Shown: one piece after another, positions 55,298 through 64,000 of the stretch
Numbering within the stretch: position 1 is the first letter of the stretch
Layout of the letters: each line of letters opens with the position of its first letter
Assembly: GCF_038502225.1 (NCBI RefSeq)
Contig: NC_091300.1
Coordinates: 42,466,532 to 42,530,531 of the forward strand
Direction: 5' to 3'
Source of the DNA: Cherax quadricarinatus
Lineage: Eukaryota; Arthropoda; Malacostraca; Decapoda; Parastacidae
DNA length: 64,000 nt
Made by a program: the position numbers and the translations under genes
The notes under the pieces: generated by a model
Database searches by the model: none
Seen by the model: the letters and a program-made list of their open reading frames with translations, nothing else
Told to the model about the DNA's origin: nothing

Positions 55298-55673
55298 GTT
55301 GTTAGGTAAGACACACATGCAACAGTTAGGTATCTTTATTTCGAAACGTTTCGCCTACACAGTAGGCTTCTTCAGTCGAGTACAGAAAAGTTGATAGAAG
55401 CAGAAGAGACGTGAAGACGATGTAATCAGTCCATCACCCTTGACGTTTTGAGGTCAGTCCCTCTTCTCCAGACTGAGGGACTGACCACCTCAAAACTTCA
55501 AGAGTGATGGACTGATTACATCGTCTTCACGTCTCTTCTGCTTCTATCAACTTTTCTGTACTCGACTGAAGAAGCCTACTGTGTAGGCGAAACGTTTCGA
55601 AATGAAGATACCTAACTGTTGCATGTGTGTCTTACCTAACAACCTGTCGGTATTTTATACCATTTTAATGTTC
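55298..55673. mobile_element. Palindromic hammerhead-bearing element (locus g)
   Basis: 376 bp flanked by an exact 13-bp duplication AACTTTACATCAT (55285-55297 and 55674-55686). The arms are almost perfect inverted repeats. Cores are at 55339-55380 (minus) and 55561-55602 (plus): CUGAAGA, an extra A, stem II GCCUAC-TGT-GUAGGC, GAAAC, GUU, with helix I UCGA/UCGA. The terminal hairpin GGTATTTTATACC is at 55649-55661. The polyadenylation-like site is changed to AATGAAG. Confidence 0.93.
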
Positions 55674-55686
55674 AACTTTACATCAT

Positions 55687-56461
55687 CCGCAAACAAGGAC
55701 ACTTCTGAGTCCATCCCTTCCGTTATGTCGTTTACATATACCAAAAACAGCACAGGTCCTAGGACTGACCACTGTGGAACCCTGCTTGTCACAGGCGCCC
55801 ACTCTGACACCTCATCACGTACCATGACTCGTTGTTGCCTCCTTGTCAGATATTCTTTGATCCATTGCAGTGCCTTTCCTGTTAAGCGTGTCTGATCATC
55901 TAGCTTTTGCATTAACCTCTTTTGAGGAACTGTGTAGAAGGCCTTCTTGCAGTCCAGAAAAATGCAATCTGTCTTACTTCTGTTACCTTGTCAGTAAGTT
56001 TGTGACAGTAGGTTTGTGACAGTAGGTTTGTGACACAGGATATTCCTTTCCTGAAACCATGCTGGTTGTCGTTTATAAGCTTGTGTCTTTCTAGGTGCTA
56101 TACCACTCCTCCTGATGATCTTCTCCATGACTTTGCATACTATACACGTCAGTGACACAGGTCTGTAGTTTAATGCCTCGTGTCTGCCTCCTTTCTTAAA
56201 AATTGGGACTATATTTGCCATCTTCCATACCTCAGGTAGTTGCCCAGTTTCAGTGGATGTGTTGAAGATTTTTGTTAGTGGCACACACAGTATCTCTGTT
56301 CCCTCTCTAAGGACCCACGGAGAGATGTCTGGTCCCACCGCCTTTGAGGTATCAAGTTCACATTGCAGCTTCTTCACTTCCTCCTCAGTTATGTGTATTT
56401 CATCCAGCACTTGTTGGTGTACCTTCCTATTCTGAATTCCTGGAGTCCTTCCTGTTTCCAC
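55687..56461 (-). pseudogene. CR1-like RT fingers and palm (copy C)
   Basis: The frame 56461-55991 carries CELDTSKAVGPDISPWVLRE and ANIVPIFKKGGRHEALNYRP. After a frameshift near 55960 the frame from 55912 carries QWIKEYLTRRQQRVMVRDEV, APVTSRVPQWSVLGPVLFLV (Trp for the usual Gly of PQGS) and SLFADDVKL. The locus g target duplication (55674-55686) corresponds to the codons for DDVKL. Confidence 0.88.
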
Positions 56462-56976
56462 TGTAAATACTTATTTAAATCTCATGTTGAGCTTCTCACA
56501 TACCTCTTGGTCGTTCTTGTGAACTCACCACCTTCCTTCCTCAGCCTGATTACCTGGTCCTTGACTGTTGTTTTCCTCCTGATGTGGCTATACAACAGCT
56601 TCAGGTCAGACTTGACTTTCGATGCTATGTCATTTTCGTATTGTCGCTGAGCCTCCCTTCTTATCTGTGCATAGTCGTTTCCGGCTTTTCGGCTAATCTC
56701 TATTTTCCTGGGTCCTTTGTCTTCTGTTCCTTTTCCATTCTCTAGGACACTTAGTTTTCGCCTCCCTACACCTTTGGGTGAACCAAGGACTCGTTCTGGC
56801 CTTCCCATTATTTCTGTTTTCTTTGGGAACAAACCTCTCCTCTGCCTTCTTGCATTTTGTTGTCACATAGTCCATCATTTCTGTTACTGATTTTCCTGTC
56901 AATTCTCTCTCCACTGAACGTCTTGCAGGAAGTTCCTCATGCTTGTGTAGTCCCCCTTTTTGTAGTTTGGTTTTTC

Positions 56977-57819
56977 TCATCCTATTTCTGCTACCCTCTC
57001 CACTTGTAGCTCAACTGTGTAATCAAAGCTCAGAACCACATGATCACTAGCTCCAAGGGGCCTTTCGTATGTGATATCCTCAACACCGGAACTACTCAAG
57101 GTGAATTCTAGGTCCAGTCTTGCTGGATCGTCGTCACCTCTCTTTCTAGGAGTGTGTCTAACCTGTTGATGCATGAGGTTTTCCAGTACCACATCCATCA
57201 TCTTGGCTTTCCATGTTTCGGGACCCCGCACAGGGCTCCAGGTTTTCCCAGTCTCCTTGTGATTGAAATCACCTGTAACTAGTAACTTTGCTCTCCCCAT
57301 GTGAGCTCTTCTGGCCACCTCGCCTTGTGTGTCTACTATTGTTTTGTTGCTCTCGTCGTATTCTTCTCTTGGCCTCCTGCAGTTCTGTGGCGGGTTGTAC
57401 ACTACTGTAATTATCACCTTATGACCCTCAGACTGGATTGTTCCTATGTAGTCCCTCTCATCCATTCCATCTCTTCCTTCCATTTCCTCGAATCTCCACC
57501 GGTTTTTAATGAGCAGTGCGACTCCTCCTTCCCCTCTGCTCCCTCTATCTTTCCTGAGGATTTGATAGCCAAGTGGAAAGATTGCATCTGTTATTCTGGC
57601 GAGTTTTGTTTCTGTGAATGCTATTATGTCTGGGGGAAGTCTCCTTGATTCTTTCATGCTACCCCTCACACTTGTTATTCCGTCTGCATTTGTATACCAA
57701 ACGTTCAACTTCTTTTCTAAAACTGTGGTCTGGGTAGTTGCTGTGAAGGTAGAGTTTGTAATGAGGTGGGTTGAGTCATTGGGTATGGATTTTCTTAGGG
57801 TTAAAATGTTTGGTTGCAT
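56977..57819 (-). pseudogene. CR1-like endonuclease (copy C)
   Basis: Open frame of 280 codons. Blocks in order: LNVWYTNADGITSVRG at about 38-53, IIAFTETKL at about 66-74, GEGGVALLIKNRW, VIITVVYNPPQN, AKLLVTGDFNHKETG, ARLDLEFTLSS and PLGASDHVVLSFDY near the C-terminus. All catalytic blocks (TETK, GDFNH, SDH) are intact, so this domain is well preserved even though the downstream RT is broken. It would nick the insertion target. Confidence 0.9.
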
Positions 57820-58084
57820 TGAGGTGCTCCTGGTTGGGGGGGACTTCTGCAGCTATTCTCTCCTCCATTTTCATGATAACCTCCTCTAGCTTCCTTCTCC
57901 ACTCATGTTCCCTTTTCATGATCTCTACCACCCAATCTTTTTCCCCAGACTCATACCCCAGTCCCCTGGGTTTCCGTCCTGCTCTCTGGCAACCTACTTT
58001 TTTTTTTTTTTTGGTTGCTACAGAATGAAAAACTAAAGTATTTCTGTGTGATTGTTTTGTGGTGTGTCTGAGTGTGTGTGTGGG

Positions 58085-58325
58085 GGGCCAGAGGGAGGGA
58101 GAGGAGGAAGCTGGAGACAGTGGCAAAATGAGAGGTGGGGAGTGGGAAAGACGGGGGAGAATATGGGGAGAGAGAGAGGAGGGATAAGCAAAGGGGGAGA
58201 GTGGGAGGGGTAAAGGGGAAAGAGGGAGAAGAGGGGGAGAAGCAGGGTGAGAGAGAGGGGGATCAGGGGAGGGAGTGGGAGAGAGGTGGGGAGGGTGCAG
58301 GGGGGAGAGAGTGTAGGGGTCTGTA
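58085..58325. repeat. Purine-rich GGGAGA low-complexity tract
   Basis: About 240 bp almost entirely G and A on the plus strand (GGGAGAGAGGGGGA-like), at the 3' flank of CR1-like copy D. Confidence 0.9.
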
Positions 58326-58335
58326 TATGTGGGAA

Positions 58336-59401
58336 TGTACTCACCTAGTTGTACTCACCTAGTTGAGGTTGCGGGGGTCGAGTCCGAGCTCCTGGCCCCG
58401 CCTCTTCACTGATCGCTACTAGGTCACTCTCCCTGAGCCGTGAGCTTTATCATACCTCTGCTTAAAGCTATGTATGGATCCTGCCTCCACTACATCGCTT
58501 CCCAAACTATTCCACTTACTGACTACTCTGTGGCTGAAGAAATACTTCCTAACATCCCTGTGATTCATCTGTGTCTTCAACTTCCAACTGTGTCCCCTTG
58601 TTACTGTGTCCAATCTCTGGAACATCCTGTCTTTGTCCACCTTGTCAATTCCTCTCAGCATTTTGTATGTCGTTATCATGTCCCCCCTAACTCTCCTGTC
58701 CTCCAGTGTCGTCAGGTTGATTTCCCTTAACCTCTCCTCGTAGGACATACCTCTTAGCTCTGGGACTAGTCTTCTTGCAAACCTTTGCACTTTCTCTAGT
58801 TTCTTTACGTGCTTGGCTAGGTGTGGGTTCCAAACTGGTGCCGCATACTCCAATATGGGCCTAACGTACACGGTGTACAGGGTCCTGAATGATTCCTTAT
58901 TAAGATGTCGGAATGCTGTTCTGAGGTTTGCTAGGCGCCCATATGCTGCAGCAGTTATTTGGTTGATGTGCGCTTCAGGAGATGTGCCTGGTGTTATACT
59001 CACCCCAAGATCTTTTTCCTTGAGTGAGGTTTGTAGTCTCTGGCCCCCTAGACTGTACTCCGTCTGCGGTCTTCTTTGCCCTTCCCCAATCTTCATGACT
59101 TTGCACTTGGTGGGATTGAACTCCAGGAGCCAATTGCTGGACCAGGTCTGCAGCCTGTCCAGATTCCTTTGTAGTTCTGCCTGGTCTTCGATCGAGTGAA
59201 TTCTTCTCATCAACTTCACGTCATCTGCAAACAGGGACACCTCAGAGTCTATTCCTTCCGTCATGTCGTTCACAAATACCAGAAACAGCACTGGTCCTAG
59301 GACTGACCCCTGTGGGACCCCGCTGGTCACAGGTGCCCACTCTGACACCTCGCCACGTACCATGACTCGCTGCTGTCTTCCTGACAAGTATTCCCTGATC
59401 C

Positions 59402-59404
<3 letters not shown>
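58336..59404 (-). pseudogene. CR1-like copy D, 5'-truncated with long open RT frame
   Basis: Open frame 59468-58419 of 349 codons whose first ~23 residues are a TH repeat translated from the microsatellite. Real sequence starts at QWIREYLSGRQQRV. VPQGSVLGPVLF at about 53-64 and SLFADDVKL at about 80-88 are intact, followed by VYVRPILEYAAPVWNPHLAK, LEDRRVRGDMITTYKMLRG and the C-terminal VEAGSIHSFKQRYDKAHGSG. It is the best reference for the C-terminal half of this family. The fingers are missing because of truncation. Confidence 0.92.

Positions 59405-59461
<57 letters not shown>
59405..59461. repeat. (TG)n microsatellite between retroelement copies
   Basis: Pure TG tract separating the 5' truncation of copy D from the 3' end of copy E. 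Confidence 0.96.
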
Positions 59462-59465
<4 letters not shown>

Positions 59466-59895
59466 CACCTAGTTGTAATCACCTAGTTGACGTTGCAGGG
59501 GTTGAGTCCAAGCTCCTGGCCCCGCCTCTTCACTGGTCGCTACTAGGTCACTCTCCCTGAACCGTGAGCTTTATCATACCTCTGCTTAAAGCTATGTATG
59601 GATCCTGCCTCCACTACATCGCTTCCCAAACTATTCCACTTACTGACTACTCTGTGGCTGAAGAAATACTTCCTGACATCCCTGTGATTCATCTGTGTCT
59701 TCAACTTCCAACTGTGTCCCCTTGTTGTTGTGTCCAATCTCTGGAACATCCTGTCTTTGTCCACCTTGTCAATTCCTCTCAGTATTTTGTATGTCGTTAT
59801 CATGTCCCCCCTATCTCTCCTGTCCTCCAGTGTCGTCAGGTTGATTTCCCTTAACCTCTCCTCGTAGGACATACCTCTTAGCTCTGGGACTAGTC
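59462..59895 (-). pseudogene. CR1-like 3' copy E
   Basis: 109-codon frame (59872-59543), nearly identical to the C-terminus of copy D. It starts at RGMSYEERLREINLTTLEDR and ends AHGSGRVT. The truncation point at about 59895 is followed by a short GTGTGTGT. Confidence 0.9.
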
Positions 59896-59989
59896 GTGTG
59901 TGTGTTACTATATGAGTGTGGGTTTATTAAGTGTGTGAAAAGCAGGTGGGATTGTGTTGTGGTGTATGTGGAGTTTGTGTGTGATACTT

Positions 59990-60355
59990 AGTCTACAGAG
60001 CTCCTCTACCTGACCTGACCCACACCCAGCTACTAGATTATATCTTCTATGCGTATACTTCTTCCTAGTCTAATAGACACCTGTCTGCTCGCCCTGTTCT
60101 AATACAATTTACTAATTGCTATTCGTTATTGAATACTTGATATACTGTTCTTTATCGTACTAGGAGAGTTGGACCATTCGCAAACAGCTTGGCGGCTAAC
60201 TGGAACTCACCTCTGACTCCCTGAAAACCATGCATACAGTGCTCGTCACGGCATTATGCCGGGTGAGTGCCCCGGCACAATGCTGTGATGAAAATCAAAG
60301 GCCTACCATACAGGGTATGGTAGTCAGTTACTCTCTAACTGCATCTTTAACACAG
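59990..60355. other. No feature recognised
   Basis: Mixed sequence with no supported gene. The right part may be the degraded continuation of the transposase remnant at 60360. Confidence 0.4.
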
Positions 60356-60359
60356 TTAA

Positions 60360-60569
60360 GGACGAACAGATGCCTTTTTCGAGGGGCCAGGATGAGGTTT
60401 GTCAGATTTTAATCGGACACTGCCACCAGCCTTGAAACGCTGCATCCAGTTCCTCACTGAGCGCTCACACACACCAACATTCTCCACTATGTCTTTCCTC
60501 TGATGCCCAGCTTTGTGAAGCCCTATGATTCGAGTTATAGTTTCAGGTATTAAAGACTTGCTTTTACCG
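60360..60569 (-). pseudogene. Tc1/mariner-like transposase N-terminal remnant
   Basis: The minus strand reads GKSKSLIPETITRIIGLHKA, then GHQRKDIVENVGVCERSVRN and WMQRFKAGGSVRLKSDKPHP. The pattern (helix-turn-helix, then a GGS...RP-type linker) is that of the N-terminal DNA-binding domain of Tc1-like transposases. Downstream the frame hits stops after KKASVRP. The catalytic DDE region is absent. The remnant is cut on its upstream side by locus i. Confidence 0.72.
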
Positions 60570-60574
60570 ATAAT

Positions 60575-60950
60575 CCAAGATGTATAACCTCATCTGTCAG
60601 ACACTACAACATAATGGCATCTTGATACAAGGAATTCTTTAATACTTATCCAACCTTGTGACGAAGACCTATTTACACTAGTGGATGGTTCCACTAGTGT
60701 AAATAGGACCTCCTCCTGCTTTCACTCACCTGACTACAGTATATAAGCCACTTCTCCGGCGATATGCTGTACTTCCTACAAGAGTGGTGGACTGAACACA
60801 TCGATTCCAGGCTGAGGGACTGATTACCTCAAACTCCTCCTCTACTTGCCATTTCTACTTTGTATTGGACTGATAAAGTCACTGTGTGGTAAAACGTTGC
60901 CTTAATAAAGATTCTCATATGTTGCATAAGTGTCTCAGTCTTCACCTTAA
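60575..60950 (+). mobile_element. Hammerhead-bearing repeat, single plus arm (locus i)
   Basis: Aligns with the interior and right arm of loci b, c and f. TATATAAG is at 60740-60747, a degraded core at 60866-60893 (CUGAUAA, AGUCAC-TGT-GUGGU, then AAAAC for GAAAC, GUU), and AATAAA at 60904-60909. A separate short inverted repeat CACTAGTGTAAATAGG/CCTATTTACACTAGTG lies at about 60668-60709. Confidence 0.75.
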
Positions 60951-61074
60951 GTCCTAGAACCTCTCACTGATACTTTCAATATTTTATAACAGTCTATATT
61001 CTTCATGTTGCCTGATTAACTTCAAACCCATTTCAGTTACACGTCACTTATTTTTAACACACTGGCAGTGTGAC

Positions 61075-61235
61075 CTGAAAAAGAAACACTTTCACCATCA
61101 TTTACACTATCACTGTCTTGCCACAGGCGCGCAGGTACGACAGTTTAGATATCCCTCTAAACAGCAAATATCCCAAACCCCTCCTTGAGAGTGAACGCAC
61201 TGTACTACTTCCCACCTCCAGGACTCGAGTCTGTT
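61075..61235 (-). pseudogene. RTE-like 3' UTR fragment
   Basis: Matches the 13868-14180 3' UTR in the same orientation, including CCCAAACCCCTCCTTGAGAG and the CTCCAGGACTCGAGTC stretch. Confidence 0.72.
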
Positions 61236-61497
61236 TCCTTGAACCAATCCCTCCATTTCCTTAATTCATCTAAGTCATCCTGTACTGACTTAGTCATATC
61301 CATTGTTTATTGAACCAAAAAAAAATTGTATCATATGCAAACGTTATCATAGTTTCCTATTCCAACTGGCAAGTTATATTTGTTAATTAGAAACTGAAAA
61401 CTGGCACCGCTCCTCGTTGAACCTCCGCTGGTGATGTCTCCCTACCACAACCCGTTTACCTCTCGTTACTCTGTGTGGAGCTTCGAACGAGCCTTCA

Positions 61498-61645
61498 CTC
61501 TTAACGTAGAGATCAACCTTCACTCTCAACGTGGAGATCAACCTTCACTCTCAACGTGGAGATCAACCTTCACTCTCAACGTGGAGACCAACCTTCACTC
61601 TCAACGTGGAGACCAACCTTCACACTCAACGTGGAGACCAACCAT
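61498..61645. repeat. 25-bp minisatellite, about six copies
   Basis: Units of CTCAACGTGGAGATCAACC plus TTCACT; GATCA recurs at 61511 and 61536. Confidence 0.94.
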
Positions 61646-61774
61646 CACTTAACATGAAGGTCGAAGCTAAACAAGAGAATCATTATCATCATTACAAGAC
61701 TTACCTCAGAGTTTTAATGTATACTTTGTCATCACGCAAAAACGAAAATGGACCGACCTACAAGTACACCCTAC

Positions 61775-62275
61775 CAGCCTCGACCAGTCAGCCTCGACCA
61801 GTCAGCCTCGACCAGTCAGCCTCGGCCAGTCAGCCTCGGCCAGTCAGCCTCGACCAGTCAGCCTCGACCAGTCAGCCTCGACCAGTCAGCCTCGACCAGT
61901 CAGCCTCGGCCAGTCAGCCTCGGCCAGTCAGCCTCGGCCAGTCAGCCTCGACCAGTCAGCCTCGACCAGTCAGCCTCGACCAGTCAGCCTCGACCAGTCA
62001 GCCTCGACCAGTCAGCCTCGACCAGTCAGCCTCGACCAGTCAGCCTCGGCCAGTCAGCCTCGGCCAGTCAGCCTCGACCAGTCAGCCTCGACCAGTCAGC
62101 CTCGACCAGTCAGCCTCGACCAGTCAGCCTCGGCCAGTCAGCCTCGGCCAGTCAGCCTCGGCCAGTCAGCCTCGACCAGTCAGCCTCGACCAGTCAGCCT
62201 CGACCAGTCAGCCTCGACCAGTCAGCCTCGACCAGTCAGCCTCGACCAGTCAGCCTCGACCAGTCAGCCTCAACT
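61775..62275. repeat. 14-bp minisatellite, about 36 copies
   Basis: CAGTCAGCCTCGAC repeats with a CGAC/CGGC alternation. The SQPRPVSLDQSA-type open frames of 195-248 codons are repeat translations. Confidence 0.96.
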
Positions 62276-62364
62276 AGTCAGCCACCATCAACCACTCAGC
62301 CTAAGCCAACCATTTCCGAGCAGTCATTCAGCTAGCCTTTCAGCCATTTCCAACCATCCTGCCA

Positions 62365-62520
62365 ACAAGCCATTCACCTATTTACTGCAATAAAGTAAAA
62401 TAGCCATTCGACCATTTACAGGCTTGTAATCAGCTAGCAATTCAGTCGTTTCCTGTCATCGAATCAGCCATCCATTCACCTATTTACATCTATAGCGCAA
62501 AATAGCCATTCAACCCTAAC
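62365..62520. repeat. Local duplication of CCATTCACCTATTTAC segment
   Basis: Two copies of about 45 bp (about 62370-62415 and 62472-62516) ending AAAATAGCCATTC then G/A then ACC. Confidence 0.75.
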
Positions 62521-62817
62521 AGCACGGACCTTGTTATCACAGACGCCAAAATTAATAAGGGTTACCATTCATCATCAACACTGTGTCTAGATATTTAAAA
62601 TCAGTAACTGTGTTCCCATTAGTATATTGTTGACAGCTGATGATATATTACCGAGAATTCTATCAGTTACTGCCATTATAGTTATCAACTCTCCCGCCAT
62701 TCGTTATTTGTTAACGTATATTGTATAATTTATTTTTTCGTATTTGGATTGTGTTCGTTCGTTGTCAGTAAAATATCGAAGCTGCTGTTTTTTTAATGAA
62801 GGATGTGGAATTAGGGA

Positions 62818-62912
62818 GTGAGTGCCAGAGAAAGGGTCAGTGGATGAGCAGAAAGGAAGGCATGGTGCGTGAGTGCCAGAGAAAGGGTCAGTGGATGAGC
62901 AGAAAGGCATGA
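62818..62912. repeat. ~48-bp tandem duplication
   Basis: GTGAGTGCCAGAGAAAGGGT and the following CAGTGGATGAGCAGAAAGG occur twice in direct order. Confidence 0.9.
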
Positions 62913-62934
62913 GAGATTAGATATTAGATTGTGG

Positions 62935-64000
62935 TGCCGAAGTGGCTAGTTTATCGTACACATAATATCCATCTCGTGGATGGTAGCGCAAGCGGCCGAG
63001 GAACTAGGTCACTAAGGGGTAAGTCTGGATATATGTTTATATTTTATGATTCATCTGTTACAAGGAAATTCAGGATATTTGCTCAAAATGTTTGGCATGG
63101 TATTTTCACTAATAATATGCCTCGACATGTCACTTTGGTTATCGTACCTCTATATTCCACATCAAGCAGACACTCGGGCACATACTTCGCATTAAGTTTC
63201 ATCAGCTGTCAAACTGCCAGGGGTGTTCTTAACCAAGACTAAATCTGGCTACTTCAGCAGCAGTCTATTTGCATTCTAAGGTGCTGCTTAAATATACTTA
63301 TCTATGTTTTATTTTTTTTTTTATTATCACACCGGCCGATTCCCGATCTATAACTTATTAAGTTATAGATCCACTCAGGCTTCTAACAAGGTGCCTATTG
63401 CACTCACATTCAATATTACTTCTCACTTGATAATATTTCTAAAGCTAAAATTATATTCAACTTTACCCTTCAAAGTATTTTATGTGACTAATTTATCAAC
63501 TTTGTCATGCAGGAGTATTTATATGAGAGATGAAATCCATAAGAGTTGTACACAACTTCTTTTCCCTCTGATTATTTAATATACGTACCTGGCTTCTCAA
63601 AGAAGCATGTTGTTAGGGTAATTATGCAACAAAGATTCAGTAAATATCAAAGAGTCACGCTCATTGTCCTAAATTTAAGTACCATTAGGATGGGAAGCTT
63701 TTAATGTATAAGCCCAGCTGTTAATTCTCAAGCCTAACTCAACTTGGTTGCTGTGGTTCTTAACTCAGGAGGTGGCAACAAGAGCAGATGCAGCCCTGCC
63801 AATAGACTCCTGCTTAAGTCCATTATTGTATGTAATTTGTGATATATTATTACTAACAGTTAAGCGAGACAATTCTTACGCAGTTGCCTTTGCTATTGAT
63901 TTAAAAAAAGACATTACTAGTGATGAGCGTCTTGGGAGAAACTTCAAGATAGGTGACATTTAATGACCTCAGCTTCCACGGAGGGACGAAATGTTCTTGT
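62935..64000. other. No feature recognised
   Basis: AT-rich sequence. Open frames of 71-103 codons (62931-63242, 63304-63579, 63748-63963) have no recognisable domain. I cannot assign a gene. Confidence 0.4.

Larger units (their letters stand above)
54413..57825 (-). mobile_element. CR1-like retrotransposon copy C, nearly complete ORF2
   Basis: Minus-strand element with endonuclease (57819-56977), linker (56980-56482), RT fingers (56461-55991) and RT palm (55912-55687). Locus g follows as an insertion. The RT C-terminus (about 55284-54418) comes next, and a 3' end hallmark at 54413-54480. ORF1 is not found upstream. Frameshifts occur near 56990, 56700, 56470 and 55960, and there are stops after 55280. 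Confidence 0.87.

Noticed and set aside
61531..62335. SQPRPVSLDQSA-type proline/serine-rich proteins
   Set aside because: A 14-bp minisatellite stays open in several frames; there is no start context, splice signal or domain.

Overview
The window is repeat-dense animal DNA with no host protein-coding gene that I can defend. It looks like an arthropod, most probably a decapod crustacean. Direct support is the arthropod-type telomeric pentamer (CCTAA/TTAGG) in long degenerate arrays, together with RTE-like, CR1-like and Jockey-like non-LTR retrotransposons, a Tc1/mariner remnant and very large minisatellites. The decapod assignment is inference; no marker gene is present.

Layout. 1-6628 is an imperfect palindrome with arms of about 3.3 kb. 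Each arm carries two degenerate telomeric arrays facing outwards, and a 32-bp spacer lies at about 3258-3289. 6330-8560 is a minisatellite of subtelomeric appearance, followed by other tandem repeats to 9985. 9990-13870 holds TA microsatellites, two copies of a TIR element (MITE) and a decayed RTE-like element. 13868-17160 is a nearly intact RTE-like element on the minus strand. 17300-20560 contains two palindromic ribozyme-bearing insertions. 20560-22700 shows nothing recognisable. 22720-23745 holds RTE-like 3' fragments. 23907-27171 is a 38-bp minisatellite. 28600-34600 is a CR1-like element with an SGNH-esterase ORF1, interrupted by a Jockey-like element, two palindromic insertions and a SINE-like element. 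36060-38890 has nested palindromes, tRNA-like hairpins and SINE-like copies. 39405-43290 is a plus-strand non-LTR element with a CCCH-finger ORF1. 43690-51360 is a 41-bp minisatellite of about 7.7 kb ending at a 100-N gap. 53237-59895 holds five head-to-tail copies of a second CR1-like family. 60360-62910 has a transposase remnant, another ribozyme arm and small minisatellites. The last kilobase is unassigned.

Most interesting signal. At least nine loci carry an inverted-repeat or single-arm element with a minimal hammerhead-ribozyme-like core: CUGAUGA or UUGAUAA, one extra base, a short stem II, then GAAAC-GUU/GUC. The loci share a TATA-like box 160-175 nt upstream of an AATAAA/ATTAAA signal and, at one end, a terminal hairpin of form GGT...ACC. 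Six loci have 12-19 bp target-site duplications. Helix I differs between subfamilies but remains paired. This matches what is known of hammerhead motifs in the flanking repeats of Penelope-like elements. No Penelope-type reverse transcriptase was found here, so these look like non-autonomous or solo-repeat derivatives moved in trans (inference).

Mobile-element ORFs are all broken by frameshifts, stops or truncation. Nothing here works together as a host pathway. The interactions visible are insertions of one element into another, which give a relative age order.
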